From PSRI01 sp041484195 (GTDB lineage: Bacteria > Bacteroidota > Bacteroidia > Chitinophagales > Chitinophagaceae), in assembly GCA_041484195.1 (NCBI GenBank), contig JBGPHC010000006.1:62001-126000 (forward strand): a stretch of 64,000 bases of DNA, read 5' to 3'. Position numbers and translations under genes: made by a program. The notes under the pieces are model-generated. The model did no database searches. It was not told where the DNA came from and worked only from the letters and a program-made list of their open reading frames with translations. The first letter of the stretch is position 1. The number at the start of each line of letters is the position of its first letter. Below are positions 43,129-52,192 of the stretch, piece by piece.

Positions 43129-44067
43129 ATGTCCACTCCTTCTTCCATACGAATCGTCTTCATGGGGACGCCTGATTTTGCATTGTCTTCGCTGGAAGCT
43201 TTGATGAAGGCGGGTTACCAGATAGCAGGAGTAGTGACCTCGCCCGATAAGCCCGCTGGGCGTGGAATGAAAGTGCAGGAGAGTGCAGTGAAGAAATTCG
43301 CGATGCGACACCAACTGAAAATCATTCAACCCCTCAAATTAAAAGACCCGGGTTTTCTGGATTCCCTGCGAACCCTGGATGCACAGCTGCAGGTAGTGGT
43401 TGCATTTAGGATGTTGCCTGAACAGGTATGGAATATGCCTCCCATGGGAACTATCAACCTGCATGGATCACTGCTTCCCCAATACCGAGGCGCCGCCCCC
43501 ATCAATTGGGCCATTATAAACGGTGAGAAGGAAACCGGTGTCACCACTTTCAAAATGAAACAGGAAATTGATACAGGAGATATTCTGTTGCAGGAAAAAA
43601 TTTCAATTGGTGATGATGAGACAGCGGGTGAATTGCACGACCGCATGAAAATTATTGGGGCCAGCTTAGTAGTCAGAACGGTACAGGGACTGGCTGATGG
43701 AACACTTCGGGAAAAACCCCAGGATTTGTTAGCGGATCATTTCCTTCTGAAACCTGCTCCCAAAATTATTACTGAGACTTGCAGGATCGATTGGGATCAG
43801 CCAGTCGAAACCATTCACAATCTGATCCGGGGACTTTCGCCTTATCCCTCGGCATTCAGTTCACTGAGTGGGAAGATGCTGAAAATATTCCGCAGCATTA
43901 AAGAAATAGTGGAACATGGTGAATTACCCGGTACCGCTAAATCGGATGGGAAAACATTTTTGAAATTCGCCTGCACCAACGGATATATCCTCGTCCGGGA
44001 ATTGCAATTGGAAGGGAAGAAAAAAATGAAAGTTGAAGAATTTCTGCGCGGCTACAGGTTACAGTGA
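43129..44067 (+). CDS. fmt: Methionyl-tRNA formyltransferase
   Basis: Fmt formylates the methionyl group on initiator tRNA. From ATG 43129 the protein has 312 residues. It begins IRIVFMGTPDFALSSLEAL, and the formyl-folate site is HGSLLPQYRGAAPINWAIINGE with the catalytic SLLPxYRG pattern. The C-terminal beta-barrel (about residue 205 on) includes RGLSPYPSAFS. The usual partner def is not adjacent. Confidence 0.96.
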   Translation: MSTPSSIRIVFMGTPDFALSSLEALMKAGYQIAGVVTSPDKPAGRGMKVQESAVKKFAMRHQLKIIQPLKLKDPGFLDSLRTLDAQLQVVVAFRMLPEQVWNMPPMGTINLHGSLLPQYRGAAPINWAIINGEKETGVTTFKMKQEIDTGDILLQEKISIGDDETAGELHDRMKIIGASLVVRTVQGLADGTLREKPQDLLADHFLLKPAPKIITETCRIDWDQPVETIHNLIRGLSPYPSAFSSLSGKMLKIFRSIKEIVEHGELPGTAKSDGKTFLKFACTNGYILVRELQLEGKKKMKVEEFLRGYRLQ

Positions 44068-44129
44068 ATTATTATCAGGAAGATCGCGCCTCCTGGTTCT
44101 GAGTCCGGCCGAACCTATAGTTTTCCTTG

Positions 44130-45131
44130 CTATTCTTTCACAAATCCAATTTCCACCGGGAATCTGGGCTCCTTTTCACTTACCAGCAATTCCGCTGAGG
44201 CGGCATTACTAATGCGTATCAACAGACCCTCATTTTCTTTCCCGGGAGGTAATTCACCCAACACTTTCGCAAATATGCTTTTGTTATTTCCGGGATTGGT
44301 GATTCGTATGATGGTGCCGGGATTGATGTTATTCATCAATGCATAGTATTTCGCATCCTGCCAGCCACTGGTGCTCTTGAAGATCGCCGCCATTCCGGTT
44401 TGGGTCTTGATATTGCCCGGATTCTTATTCTGCTGAAGATAGACTGCCTTGAAATATCCGGCACCTTCCAAAGCATTTACACCCGAACGATTAGTATCGC
44501 GTGCCTTTTCAGCCGGTTCCACCTTAACAGCCACCTGATCCGGAATCTTAGTTTTTATTTCAGCAGGTTTTTCATCTTTCTTTGGCACTTGTGTATTCTC
44601 AACTACAGGATTGGCAGCACCAGCCACGGCTCCCCCGATCTTCTTGATGCCATTCGCGGCCAGGGACGACTGGTCTTTTCTTACCCGCAGAAAACCCACC
44701 ACCAATTTTTGCCCACTGGTGATCTCATCCTCAGTAAGATTGTTCCAGGCCTTGAGATCCGCAACCTTGACTTTATTAAAATTTTGACCTATACGATACA
44801 GGCCCTCTTTTTCTGCCACCAAATGATACAGGGGAACAAATACTTCATTGGGCCCGGCAATGCCTTTTTGCGCGAAATTAGAAGCAGAGACGGGGATCTT
44901 CAATACTTCACCAATTTCGAGGCCCTTGTCCATGGTCAATCCATTAAAGGGGGCCAATTCTTTAGGGCTAACATTATAAATGCGTCCAACACTATACCAG
45001 TTTTCCTTGGGTGCCACCGTATGATTGAGGAATAATTTCCCGGCATCATTCAGCAATATCAGTGAAGAGGTCTGTGCCGAAATGGAACTGACAATAACGG
45101 AGACGACCATTAATAAACCCAGCTTTTTCAT
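44130..45131 (-). CDS. Exported LysM protein with C-terminal barrel-like domain
   Basis: This is a 333-residue exported protein with a signal peptide (residues 1-19, ending SISAQ). Two LysM-like modules follow, one around residues 36-80 with NWYSVGRIYNVSPKELAPFN and one around 100-148 with GLYRIGQNFNKVKVADLKAWN. A charged linker comes next, then a C-terminal domain (about residues 240-333) that resembles a RlpA-like double-psi barrel. It likely binds peptidoglycan in the periplasm. There is no clear catalytic aspartate, so lytic activity cannot be claimed. Confidence 0.83.
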   Translation of the reverse strand: MKKLGLLMVVSVIVSSISAQTSSLILLNDAGKLFLNHTVAPKENWYSVGRIYNVSPKELAPFNGLTMDKGLEIGEVLKIPVSASNFAQKGIAGPNEVFVPLYHLVAEKEGLYRIGQNFNKVKVADLKAWNNLTEDEITSGQKLVVGFLRVRKDQSSLAANGIKKIGGAVAGAANPVVENTQVPKKDEKPAEIKTKIPDQVAVKVEPAEKARDTNRSGVNALEGAGYFKAVYLQQNKNPGNIKTQTGMAAIFKSTSGWQDAKYYALMNNINPGTIIRITNPGNNKSIFAKVLGELPPGKENEGLLIRISNAASAELLVSEKEPRFPVEIGFVKE

Positions 45132-45197
45132 CAGGTATTTATTTTCACCAATACCGAAAGTAAGTAAAAATCCGCTAACGAAGGAGTAACGTAAAAA

Positions 45198-46568
45198 TCA
45201 TGATTTTAATATCCGCCACTCCTTTGGATAATAATTATTGGTACGGTTGGCAAGGGCTTTGACCCATCCAATATTAATACCACGGTATTTCACCAGGGTC
45301 CATCCGTGATGGCTTGCATTAAAGGGCAGACTTTCTTTCCTCAGATATTGCAATGCCTCCTGCATGGACAATTCCATTGCCGGGATTTTATTTGAGACCA
45401 GGGAACTGAGAGCTAATTGATGGTCAGGCACCATTTCAGTGCCAATCAATTTGCCGGGATAGACCCCTATTTTCTTAAAATAGAGTTGGGATGAGATGGC
45501 AATGGCCTGATCAAGCCATTCCCTGCGCACGATATGAATTTCACCGTTCAGCTTGCAATATTCAAATTCATCACCCAGGGTCACCCAATTCTGCAAAGTT
45601 TTCAGCTCCTGTCGGGCGAGTTTTTCAGATTTTTTTATCCCGGGCCTGCTAATCTGCCTTCCGGATTTTTTCCTGACGCAGCTTATGAAAAATCCTTCCC
45701 CTTTTACGAGGTCAGGAAAGAACCTGTAAGCCCAAGCGCCATTCTTGGTGGTCTGCAGTTCCACAATTCCCCCGTAACGCGCGACACTTATCCTGCATGT
45801 TTCCGCTTCAAACTTATCCAGCATCCAGTCCAGAATATCTTCATCTTCTTCTGCCGAATAGGAACAGGTGGAATAGATTAGAAATCCATCTTCCTTCAGA
45901 GAGGTCCAAATATCTTCCAGGATTTTTCTTTGGCGATTGCTGCATTGACGCACATTGTTCAGCGACCACTCCCCAATGGCATCTTCATCTTTTCGGAACA
46001 AGCCGCTGCCACTGCAGGGAGCATCGACAAGTATTGTATCAAAATATCCCTCAAGTGCTTTGAAATCTGCCGGATCATTATTTGTGACTGCTAAATTTTC
46101 CCTGCCCCACTTGATCGCATTTTCCGTTAGAATAGCCACTCGCAATTTGTTTACTTCGTTGGCTACAATGAATCCTTTAGGAAAAAGAGTCGAAAGATGG
46201 GTTGATTTTCCCCCGGGTGCAGCGCAAAGGTCCAGGACTTTGTATGGAGTACGCGCATGCATGGGCATCACCTGGTCTATCATGGCTTCCAAAAACATGG
46301 AAGAAGCTTCCTGCACATAATAACAACCGGCATGAAAAAGTGGATCCAGTGTGAAGGATGGACGCTCCGGCAGATAGAATCCCGTGGCACACCATGGAAT
46401 AGGATTGGGTGGATCGCCCAGCCCGAAAGACAGGCTGGCTACAGGTTTGAAGGGATTCAGCCGGATGGATGTCAACGATTCACCGGAATGATGCACCCTT
46501 TCAAAAGATTCCCGGTTAAATCCTTTTATGCCATTGAGTGAGTCAAGAAAACCTGGAGGAAACTGCAA
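45198..46568 (-). CDS. RsmB/RsmF-type rRNA (cytosine-C5) methyltransferase
   Basis: This is a 456-residue SAM-dependent methyltransferase of the NOL1/NOP2/Sun group. The SAM site is VLDLCAAPGGKSTHL, and the catalytic cysteines are in DAPCSGSGLFRKD and YSTCSYSAEED. The C-terminal part resembles the extra domain of RsmF, suggesting 16S rRNA as target. The only plausible start is TTG at 46568: a perfect TATATTTG box lies eight bases upstream, and no ATG occurs near the N-terminus. Confidence 0.9.
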   Translation of the reverse strand: MQFPPGFLDSLNGIKGFNRESFERVHHSGESLTSIRLNPFKPVASLSFGLGDPPNPIPWCATGFYLPERPSFTLDPLFHAGCYYVQEASSMFLEAMIDQVMPMHARTPYKVLDLCAAPGGKSTHLSTLFPKGFIVANEVNKLRVAILTENAIKWGRENLAVTNNDPADFKALEGYFDTILVDAPCSGSGLFRKDEDAIGEWSLNNVRQCSNRQRKILEDIWTSLKEDGFLIYSTCSYSAEEDEDILDWMLDKFEAETCRISVARYGGIVELQTTKNGAWAYRFFPDLVKGEGFFISCVRKKSGRQISRPGIKKSEKLARQELKTLQNWVTLGDEFEYCKLNGEIHIVRREWLDQAIAISSQLYFKKIGVYPGKLIGTEMVPDHQLALSSLVSNKIPAMELSMQEALQYLRKESLPFNASHHGWTLVKYRGINIGWVKALANRTNNYYPKEWRILKS

Positions 46569-46576
46569 TTTTTTTT

Positions 46577-46584
46577 CAAATATA
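46577..46584 (-). promoter_or_regulatory. -7 box of the rRNA methyltransferase gene
   Basis: TATATTTG on the minus strand is a perfect -7 box, eight T-rich bases before the TTG start at 46568. It lies in the 63 bp gap after pntB, so the methyltransferase can be expressed separately from the transhydrogenase operon. Confidence 0.5.
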
Positions 46585-46631
46585 CTGCGGGCAAATGATT
46601 CGGTTCACATCGAGCATGGATTCAAGCAAGC

Positions 46632-48074
46632 TCAGAGGCTTTTGATTCCGGCAATAAGATCCTGCAACACTTTTTTGGCATCTCCGAAAAGCATGGAAGT
46701 TTTAGGCTGAAAGAAGAGTGCGTTCTCAATTCCCGCATAGCCTGGTTTCATGCTTCGTTTATTCACGATAACGGTCTTGGCCAACTCCACTTCCAGGATC
46801 GGCATTCCGTATATTGGAGAAGAGGGGTCGTTTTTCGCGGCGGGATTCACTACATCATTCGCTCCCAGAATCAATACAACATCCGTGCTGGGAAATTCTT
46901 CATTTGCCTGATCCATCTCCAATAACCTGTCATAGCTCACGTCGGCCTCGGCCAGCAATACATTCATGTGACCGGGCATGCGTCCTGCAACGGGATGGAT
47001 CGCGTATTTCACGTCCACTCCCTTATTTTCCAAGAGTTTTTCCAAATCATGACAGGCGTGTTGCGCTTGTGCCACCGCAAGACCATAGCCTGGCACGATC
47101 ATCACTTTATGCGCGTAGCTCATCACCATGGCCGCGTCGCTCACGGAAATTTCCTTGTAAGCACCAGCAGGATGACCGGCTTGTCCCGGCGGAGTCTTGA
47201 CCCCAAAAGAACCAATCAATACATTTTTCAGAGAGCGATTCATGGCCTTGCACATCAGGATCGTGAGTAAGGTACCGGCGGCGCCCACGAGTATCCCACC
47301 CGTCAGCATCACCATATTGTTGTACAGGAATCCACCGCAGGCGGCGGCGATGCCCGTGAATGAATTCAGCAAGGAAATTACAACCGGCATATCCGCTCCT
47401 CCGATGGGCATGACGAATAAGATTCCGTATGCCAATGAGAGCACGAAAATCAAATAGAATATCATCTTTCCTCCCGCGGGCAACCATCCAATCAGGTAGG
47501 TTGCCAGGCCCAGTATCACGAGCAATAAGAAAATATTGAATAAGTGCTGACCCTTGAATGCAAAATCCCTGATCTTGCCATTGAGTTTACTCCAGGCAAT
47601 CATGCTACCTGCGAAGGATACACTACCTATGATCAGTCCCGCGCAACAAATCAGCAGGAATATTCTGAAATCATTTTGATAGGAAGTCTGAATGACTTCA
47701 ATGCCGGTGGAAGATTTGAGATGATCTATAGCGTGCCCGAATTCAATGATGGAAATCAAAGCAGCACAAGCTCCTCCCGTGCCATTAAACAGACTCACCA
47801 TTTCAGGCATGGCGGTCATCTTTACTTTTCTTGCCACGATGGTGCCAATGATCGCGCCTATCACCAGCCCCAAAAAAATCCATCCATAATTGTGCAGGGG
47901 TTCGCCATTATCATCCTTATAGAGAAAGATGGTGCCCGCAATGGCCAGCGACATCCCCGCCGCAGCTATGAGGTTACCCTTTCTCGCAGACGCAGGATTG
48001 GATAACATTTTCAAACCGATTATGAAGGTTATCGAACCTATGAGGTAACAAACAGTCAGTATGCTGATTCCCAT
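46632..48074 (-). CDS. pntB: NAD(P) transhydrogenase subunit beta
   Basis: PntB is the NADP-binding and proton-translocating subunit of the membrane transhydrogenase that exchanges hydride between NADH and NADP. The protein has 480 residues. About nine transmembrane helices occupy the first 270 residues. The NADP-binding domain III follows (VPGYGLAVAQAQHACHDLEKLL, IHPVAGRMPGHMNVLLAEADV and LILGANDVVNPAA). It is the third gene of a pntAA-pntAB-pntB operon, 44 bp after pntAB. Confidence 0.97.
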   Translation of the reverse strand: MGISILTVCYLIGSITFIIGLKMLSNPASARKGNLIAAAGMSLAIAGTIFLYKDDNGEPLHNYGWIFLGLVIGAIIGTIVARKVKMTAMPEMVSLFNGTGGACAALISIIEFGHAIDHLKSSTGIEVIQTSYQNDFRIFLLICCAGLIIGSVSFAGSMIAWSKLNGKIRDFAFKGQHLFNIFLLLVILGLATYLIGWLPAGGKMIFYLIFVLSLAYGILFVMPIGGADMPVVISLLNSFTGIAAACGGFLYNNMVMLTGGILVGAAGTLLTILMCKAMNRSLKNVLIGSFGVKTPPGQAGHPAGAYKEISVSDAAMVMSYAHKVMIVPGYGLAVAQAQHACHDLEKLLENKGVDVKYAIHPVAGRMPGHMNVLLAEADVSYDRLLEMDQANEEFPSTDVVLILGANDVVNPAAKNDPSSPIYGMPILEVELAKTVIVNKRSMKPGYAGIENALFFQPKTSMLFGDAKKVLQDLIAGIKSL

Positions 48075-48118
48075 GCTTGAATTTCTGATTTCTATAAGCT
48101 AAATTCTATCCGTCAATC

Positions 48119-48427
48119 CTATTTGCGTTTTCTGAACATTTCCAACATCCTGTCGGTAACCACAAAGCCACCAACCACATTGAGTGTACCCAGTAATACT
48201 GCCAGGAATCCCAGTGTTAGCGCAATGTAATTGTCAGGGTCTGCCTTACCCATGACTATAATGGCGCCGATGATCACCACGCCGTGGATGGCATTGGCAC
48301 CGCTCATGAGTGGCGTATGAAGCACGCTTGGAACGCGGCCGATCACTTCTATTCCAAGAAATACCATCAGGACCACGACATAGATCATTTGCTGATGATG
48401 GTCAATCCAGGTAAGTATATTCTCCAT
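48119..48427 (-). CDS. pntAB: NAD(P) transhydrogenase subunit alpha part 2
   Basis: This 102-residue membrane subunit has about three helices (QMIYVVVLMVFLGIEVIG, HGVVIIGAIIVMG and ALTLGFLAVLLGTLNVVGGFVV) and supplies the C-terminal membrane part of PntA in split transhydrogenases. The ATG at 48427 (MENILTWIDHH) is chosen over an upstream non-ATG start. It lies between pntAA and pntB. Confidence 0.93.
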   Translation of the reverse strand: MENILTWIDHHQQMIYVVVLMVFLGIEVIGRVPSVLHTPLMSGANAIHGVVIIGAIIVMGKADPDNYIALTLGFLAVLLGTLNVVGGFVVTDRMLEMFRKRK

Positions 48428-48489
48428 AGCTGAAAATTTTATAAAGCAATGGCGCATCGTGCACCTTCCCTGATAATTAATGATTTTTT

Positions 48490-49635
48490 TTATCCCACGA
48501 CCCCTGTCTTCTGTTCCGCCAGGGCCTTCACCCGATCATTTGTAAGCTGTTCACCATAAGCGATGCAGGTCCCTTTCACCAGGTCGTCTTCAAAATTCAA
48601 ATTCAGTTGTCCTTCCTTATCGATCATCAGCGCTAAAAAATTCAACACATTTTTTCCATACATTCTACTGGCGTCGAAAGGCATGGTTGAAGGAAGATTC
48701 GAATTACCTACAATCGTAACTCCATTATATCTAACCGTCTCATTATTCTTCGTCAGGTCCGTATTGCCGCCTGAAGAAGCAGCCAGGTCAATCACGATGG
48801 AACCATTCTTCATCTGATCCAGCATGGCGCTGGAAATCAACAGGGGCGCTTTTTTACCCGGTATCTGAGCGGTGGTGATCACGATATCCGCTTTGGCGAT
48901 GGCTTCCCCGATTTTCTCCTGTTGCTTTTTTTGATACTCAGCTGTCTGCTCCACAGCATAACCCCCTGCCTTAGACGCATCTGCAGCACCTTCCACCTCT
49001 ATAAATTTGGCTCCCAGGCTCATCACTTCTTCCTTAACCGCCTGCCTGGTGTCAAACACTTCCACCACAGCGCCCAGGCGTCTCGCGGTTGCGATCGCCT
49101 GCAGTCCCGCCACTCCGGCGCCCAGGATCAAAATTTTAGCCGGAGGAATACTGCCGGCAGCGGTCATGAGCATGGGGAAATATCTTGGAAACAGGTTTGC
49201 GCCTTCCAGAACTGCCTTGTATCCTGCTATATTGGCCTGCGAACTCAACACATCCATACTCTGCGCACGGGTGGTCCGGGGTATCATGTCCATGCTAAAA
49301 ATGGTGATCCCTTTTCGGGCCCAGTTATTTACGATTGAAAAGTTGAAAAGAGGTTGGTAAACTCCCAGCATCACAGCCGCTTGCTTTAGGGCATTCACGT
49401 CTTCATCTGTTGGAAGATTGATGGAAAGGATGAGGTCAGCCGTTTTCAGGATTTCCTGGCGGGATGCCGTCTTCGCGCCCCTTGCCTGGTATGCTTCGTC
49501 CCTGGAAAAGGAATTATTCCCGGCCCCTGCCTGCACCCAGACTTCCACCTTTTTCCTGATCAGCGACTCCGCCTGTTCTGGCAAAAGCGAGACCCTGTTT
49601 TCACCGGCGGGTTCAGTAAGTATTCCAACTATCAT
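48490..49635 (-). CDS. pntAA: NAD(P) transhydrogenase subunit alpha part 1
   Basis: This is the soluble NAD-binding domain I, 381 residues, related to alanine dehydrogenase. It starts MIVGILTEPAGENRVSLLPEQ and has the dinucleotide motif LILGAGVAGLQAIATARRLGA near residue 170. The domain I loop with TAQIPGKKAPLLIS follows. It is the first gene of the three-gene split transhydrogenase operon, 32 bp after the upstream methyltransferase gene. Together the subunits should make NADPH at the expense of the proton gradient. Confidence 0.96.
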   Translation of the reverse strand: MIVGILTEPAGENRVSLLPEQAESLIRKKVEVWVQAGAGNNSFSRDEAYQARGAKTASRQEILKTADLILSINLPTDEDVNALKQAAVMLGVYQPLFNFSIVNNWARKGITIFSMDMIPRTTRAQSMDVLSSQANIAGYKAVLEGANLFPRYFPMLMTAAGSIPPAKILILGAGVAGLQAIATARRLGAVVEVFDTRQAVKEEVMSLGAKFIEVEGAADASKAGGYAVEQTAEYQKKQQEKIGEAIAKADIVITTAQIPGKKAPLLISSAMLDQMKNGSIVIDLAASSGGNTDLTKNNETVRYNGVTIVGNSNLPSTMPFDASRMYGKNVLNFLALMIDKEGQLNLNFEDDLVKGTCIAYGEQLTNDRVKALAEQKTGVVG

Positions 49636-49667
49636 GGCTTGAATTTAACAACTATTTCCCGAATTTA

Positions 49668-50465
49668 TCAAAACCGAATCTTGAAATGCTGCTTCACTTT
49701 GAATTCATCTCTCCTGAAAACAATACCTGCAAAAAAAAGATCAATAGTCATTTTTACATCCGTGTCTGTCTTTATCTCTTCCCAGGCCTGCTCCATCCCC
49801 CTGCTCCAGTGAATATCATCAATTACTATAATGGAAGAGCCAAATGATTTCTGCATTATTTTCCGGTAATAATCCAATACAGGCTCTTTACGGTGATTCC
49901 CGTCAATGAATGCAAAATCAATACTATCCAATTTTTCGATGGCGTGTGCAAGGCTCTCCTCAAAATTACCCCCGATCAATTCAATATTCCTTAAATCAAG
50001 GGTTCTGAAAATCCTGCTGGCAATTTCCGTAAGTGCATCCGAACCTTCGAATGAATAAAGTTTCGCGGAAGGAGCGGCAGACGAGAGATAACATGTAGTT
50101 ATACCAAGTGAGGTACCCAGATCAATGATTGATGCAGGCTGATAATATCTGACCATCCTGAAGAGCAGTTGCGCAAATTTTGGCCGCTTCAGCGATGCTC
50201 TTGCAATATCACATACCCTGCGGCGATCCTGCCCCAAGATCCTGGAACCGGCGCCAAAATCCCGGATGACCAGCTCCCGGCGGTCCTTCAACAGAGTGTC
50301 TCTCTGATTTTCAATGGCAGCATAAGGCTGATAAACCCTTCGGTCGTTCAAGACTTCTTTTATAAATTCAAATACGAACGGAGAATGGATCCCATGACCT
50401 TTACCGTTTGATGCGGTAAAATAATAGTGCAGATATTTTGTGACCATTCGCAGTGAGGCGTACAT
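49668..50465 (-). CDS. SAM-dependent methyltransferase-like protein
   Basis: This is a 265-residue protein with a class I methyltransferase fold of the O-methyltransferase type. The SAM motif IDLGTSLGITTCYLSSA is near residue 113, the acidic strand-2 end is in LYSFEGSDALTE, DFAFIDGNHRKE resembles the metal-binding segment, and VIDDIHWSRGM carries the later acidic pair. The conserved N-terminal part HGIHSPFVFEF is seen in Bacteroidota homologs. The substrate is unknown. It is 32 bp upstream of pntAA and may share its transcript. Confidence 0.82.
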   Translation of the reverse strand: MYASLRMVTKYLHYYFTASNGKGHGIHSPFVFEFIKEVLNDRRVYQPYAAIENQRDTLLKDRRELVIRDFGAGSRILGQDRRRVCDIARASLKRPKFAQLLFRMVRYYQPASIIDLGTSLGITTCYLSSAAPSAKLYSFEGSDALTEIASRIFRTLDLRNIELIGGNFEESLAHAIEKLDSIDFAFIDGNHRKEPVLDYYRKIMQKSFGSSIIVIDDIHWSRGMEQAWEEIKTDTDVKMTIDLFFAGIVFRRDEFKVKQHFKIRF

Positions 50466-50567
50466 TCATCAAATCTATTGTTCCATCAGCATTAATAAAG
50501 TCAATTTCATAGACCGCCGCCGGAATCATTTATCCAAAACCAATAGTGGGCAGACCCGCTCGTAATT

Positions 50568-51071
50568 CTAAGTCTTCTTCACCCATGTCTCAAAACTATA
50601 TGCATAGGCATGTTTGGCGTCTTTCTCAAAATCAAGATGAAAAATTCTTTTCCATTCGGCTTCATTTATCGCGGGGAAAAAAGTGTCGCCTTCCAGGACC
50701 GCGTGAACGCGCGTCATATAAATCTTACCGGCTATCGGCATTGAGGTCTGGTAAATCTGGCCTCCTCCGGCTACAAAAACTTCTTTACAATCCGTTTCTT
50801 TTGCTTTTTCAATCGCGGCATCCAGTGTATGCACTACCCAAACCCCTTCTCTCTTAGGATCCCATTCATCCGTCCTGCTAATTACAATATTATATCGCCC
50901 CGGCAATGGATCTCCGGCAATTGATTCATAGGTTTTCCTGCCCATGATCACCGGCATTCCCCAGGTGGTATTCTTAAAAAACTTCAGGTCATTCGGCAAA
51001 TGCCAAAGTAATTTATTGTTCTTGCCAATAACATTGTTTTCGGATGCAGCTACAATCAATGAAACGATCAT
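50568..51071 (-). CDS. folA: Dihydrofolate reductase
   Basis: This is a 167-residue enzyme that reduces dihydrofolate to tetrahydrofolate with NADPH. It starts MIVSLIVAASENNVIGKNNKLLWHLPNDL, where the conserved acidic residue is the aspartate in LPNDL. It also has MGRKTYESI and VAGGGQIYQ. It is 116 bp after thyA on the same strand; the pair is the usual thymidylate cycle arrangement. Confidence 0.97.
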   Translation of the reverse strand: MIVSLIVAASENNVIGKNNKLLWHLPNDLKFFKNTTWGMPVIMGRKTYESIAGDPLPGRYNIVISRTDEWDPKREGVWVVHTLDAAIEKAKETDCKEVFVAGGGQIYQTSMPIAGKIYMTRVHAVLEGDTFFPAINEAEWKRIFHLDFEKDAKHAYAYSFETWVKKT

Positions 51072-51187
51072 AAGGACTCAGAACTATAAAATTAATCTTA
51101 TGAAATCAGCAAGGATTATTGCAAGAAATGAACCTGCTACAAAAATTCCTGCAACACCAGATATGGTATTGACACAACACGCAATCT

Positions 51188-52009
51188 CTACACAGCTACC
51201 GGAGCCTTGATGGCGGGATGGCTGCGATAATTCTCCAGGGTAAAGTCTTCAAAATTAAAATCAAATATACTCTTTACATCGGGATTGAGTTTCATCACCG
51301 GCAGCGGATATGGTTCCCTTGTCAACTGCAATTTAGCCTGATCAATATGGTTATTATACAGGTGTACATCTCCGAAACTATGAATGAACTCACCGGGCTC
51401 CAGATCAGTAACCTGTGCAATCATCATCGTAAGCAGGGCATAAGAAGCAATATTGTATGGCACACCCAAAAATGAATCGGCAGAACGTTGATACAACTGG
51501 CAGGATAATTTCCCCTTTTCTCCACCGGCCTGATCACGGGGGCTTGTGACGTAGAACTGGAACATATTGTGGCAGGGCATCAATGCCATCCTGGGAAGAT
51601 CGGCCACATTCCAGGCGCTTACTATCAGCCTCCGGCTATTGGGATTTACTTTTATCTGTTCAATCAGTTCCGAAATCTGGTCAACTTTTATCCCTCCGGC
51701 CCCTTCCCAATCGCGCCACTGCTTGCCATAGACCGGGCCAAGGTCTCCGTTACTGTCGGCCCACTCATTCCAGATAGTAACGCCATGTTCATTGAGATAG
51801 CGAATATTTGTATCGCCTCTCAGAAACCAAAGTAATTCATAAATGATGCTTCTGAGGTGTAACTTTTTGGTTGTCACCAAGGGGAACCCCCCGGACAAAT
51901 CAAAACGAATCTGATACCCGAAACAACTGATAGTCCCTGTGCCGGTACGATCTCCTTTCTCCACGCCTTTGTCCAGGATATGCCTTAAAAGGTCAAGGTA
52001 TTGCTGCAT
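51188..52009 (-). CDS. thyA: Thymidylate synthase
   Basis: ThyA converts dUMP to dTMP using methylene-tetrahydrofolate and generates dihydrofolate for FolA. The protein has 273 residues. The catalytic cysteine lies in ALMPCHNMFQFY, and DRTGTGTISCFGYQIRFDL near the N-terminus and RSADSFLGVPYNIASYALL later are highly conserved. The upstream gap contains TAACTTGC, a box missing one T, so promoter assignment is uncertain. It is followed by folA. Confidence 0.97.
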   Translation of the reverse strand: MQQYLDLLRHILDKGVEKGDRTGTGTISCFGYQIRFDLSGGFPLVTTKKLHLRSIIYELLWFLRGDTNIRYLNEHGVTIWNEWADSNGDLGPVYGKQWRDWEGAGGIKVDQISELIEQIKVNPNSRRLIVSAWNVADLPRMALMPCHNMFQFYVTSPRDQAGGEKGKLSCQLYQRSADSFLGVPYNIASYALLTMMIAQVTDLEPGEFIHSFGDVHLYNNHIDQAKLQLTREPYPLPVMKLNPDVKSIFDFNFEDFTLENYRSHPAIKAPVAV

Positions 52010-52192
52010 GTATGCAAGTTAAGTCAAATGGAATAAGCAGAAAGGACCTGGGGTTGAATGTGAATTGGAAGTGGATATTCAGTTGCATCAGTTGTTAAAA
52101 AGATGGACAGGATTTCATGTAAACTCTTGTACTGATCTAAAATCATATTTATCATCCTTCCGGTAATGGCCCATAATATTCCGCATCCCTAT

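Noticed and set aside
51072..51187. Short open readings on both strands between thyA and folA, one hydrophobic on the minus strand
   Set aside because: The hydrophobic reading has no usable start codon and the plus-strand one has no family features. Both fit within a simple spacer.
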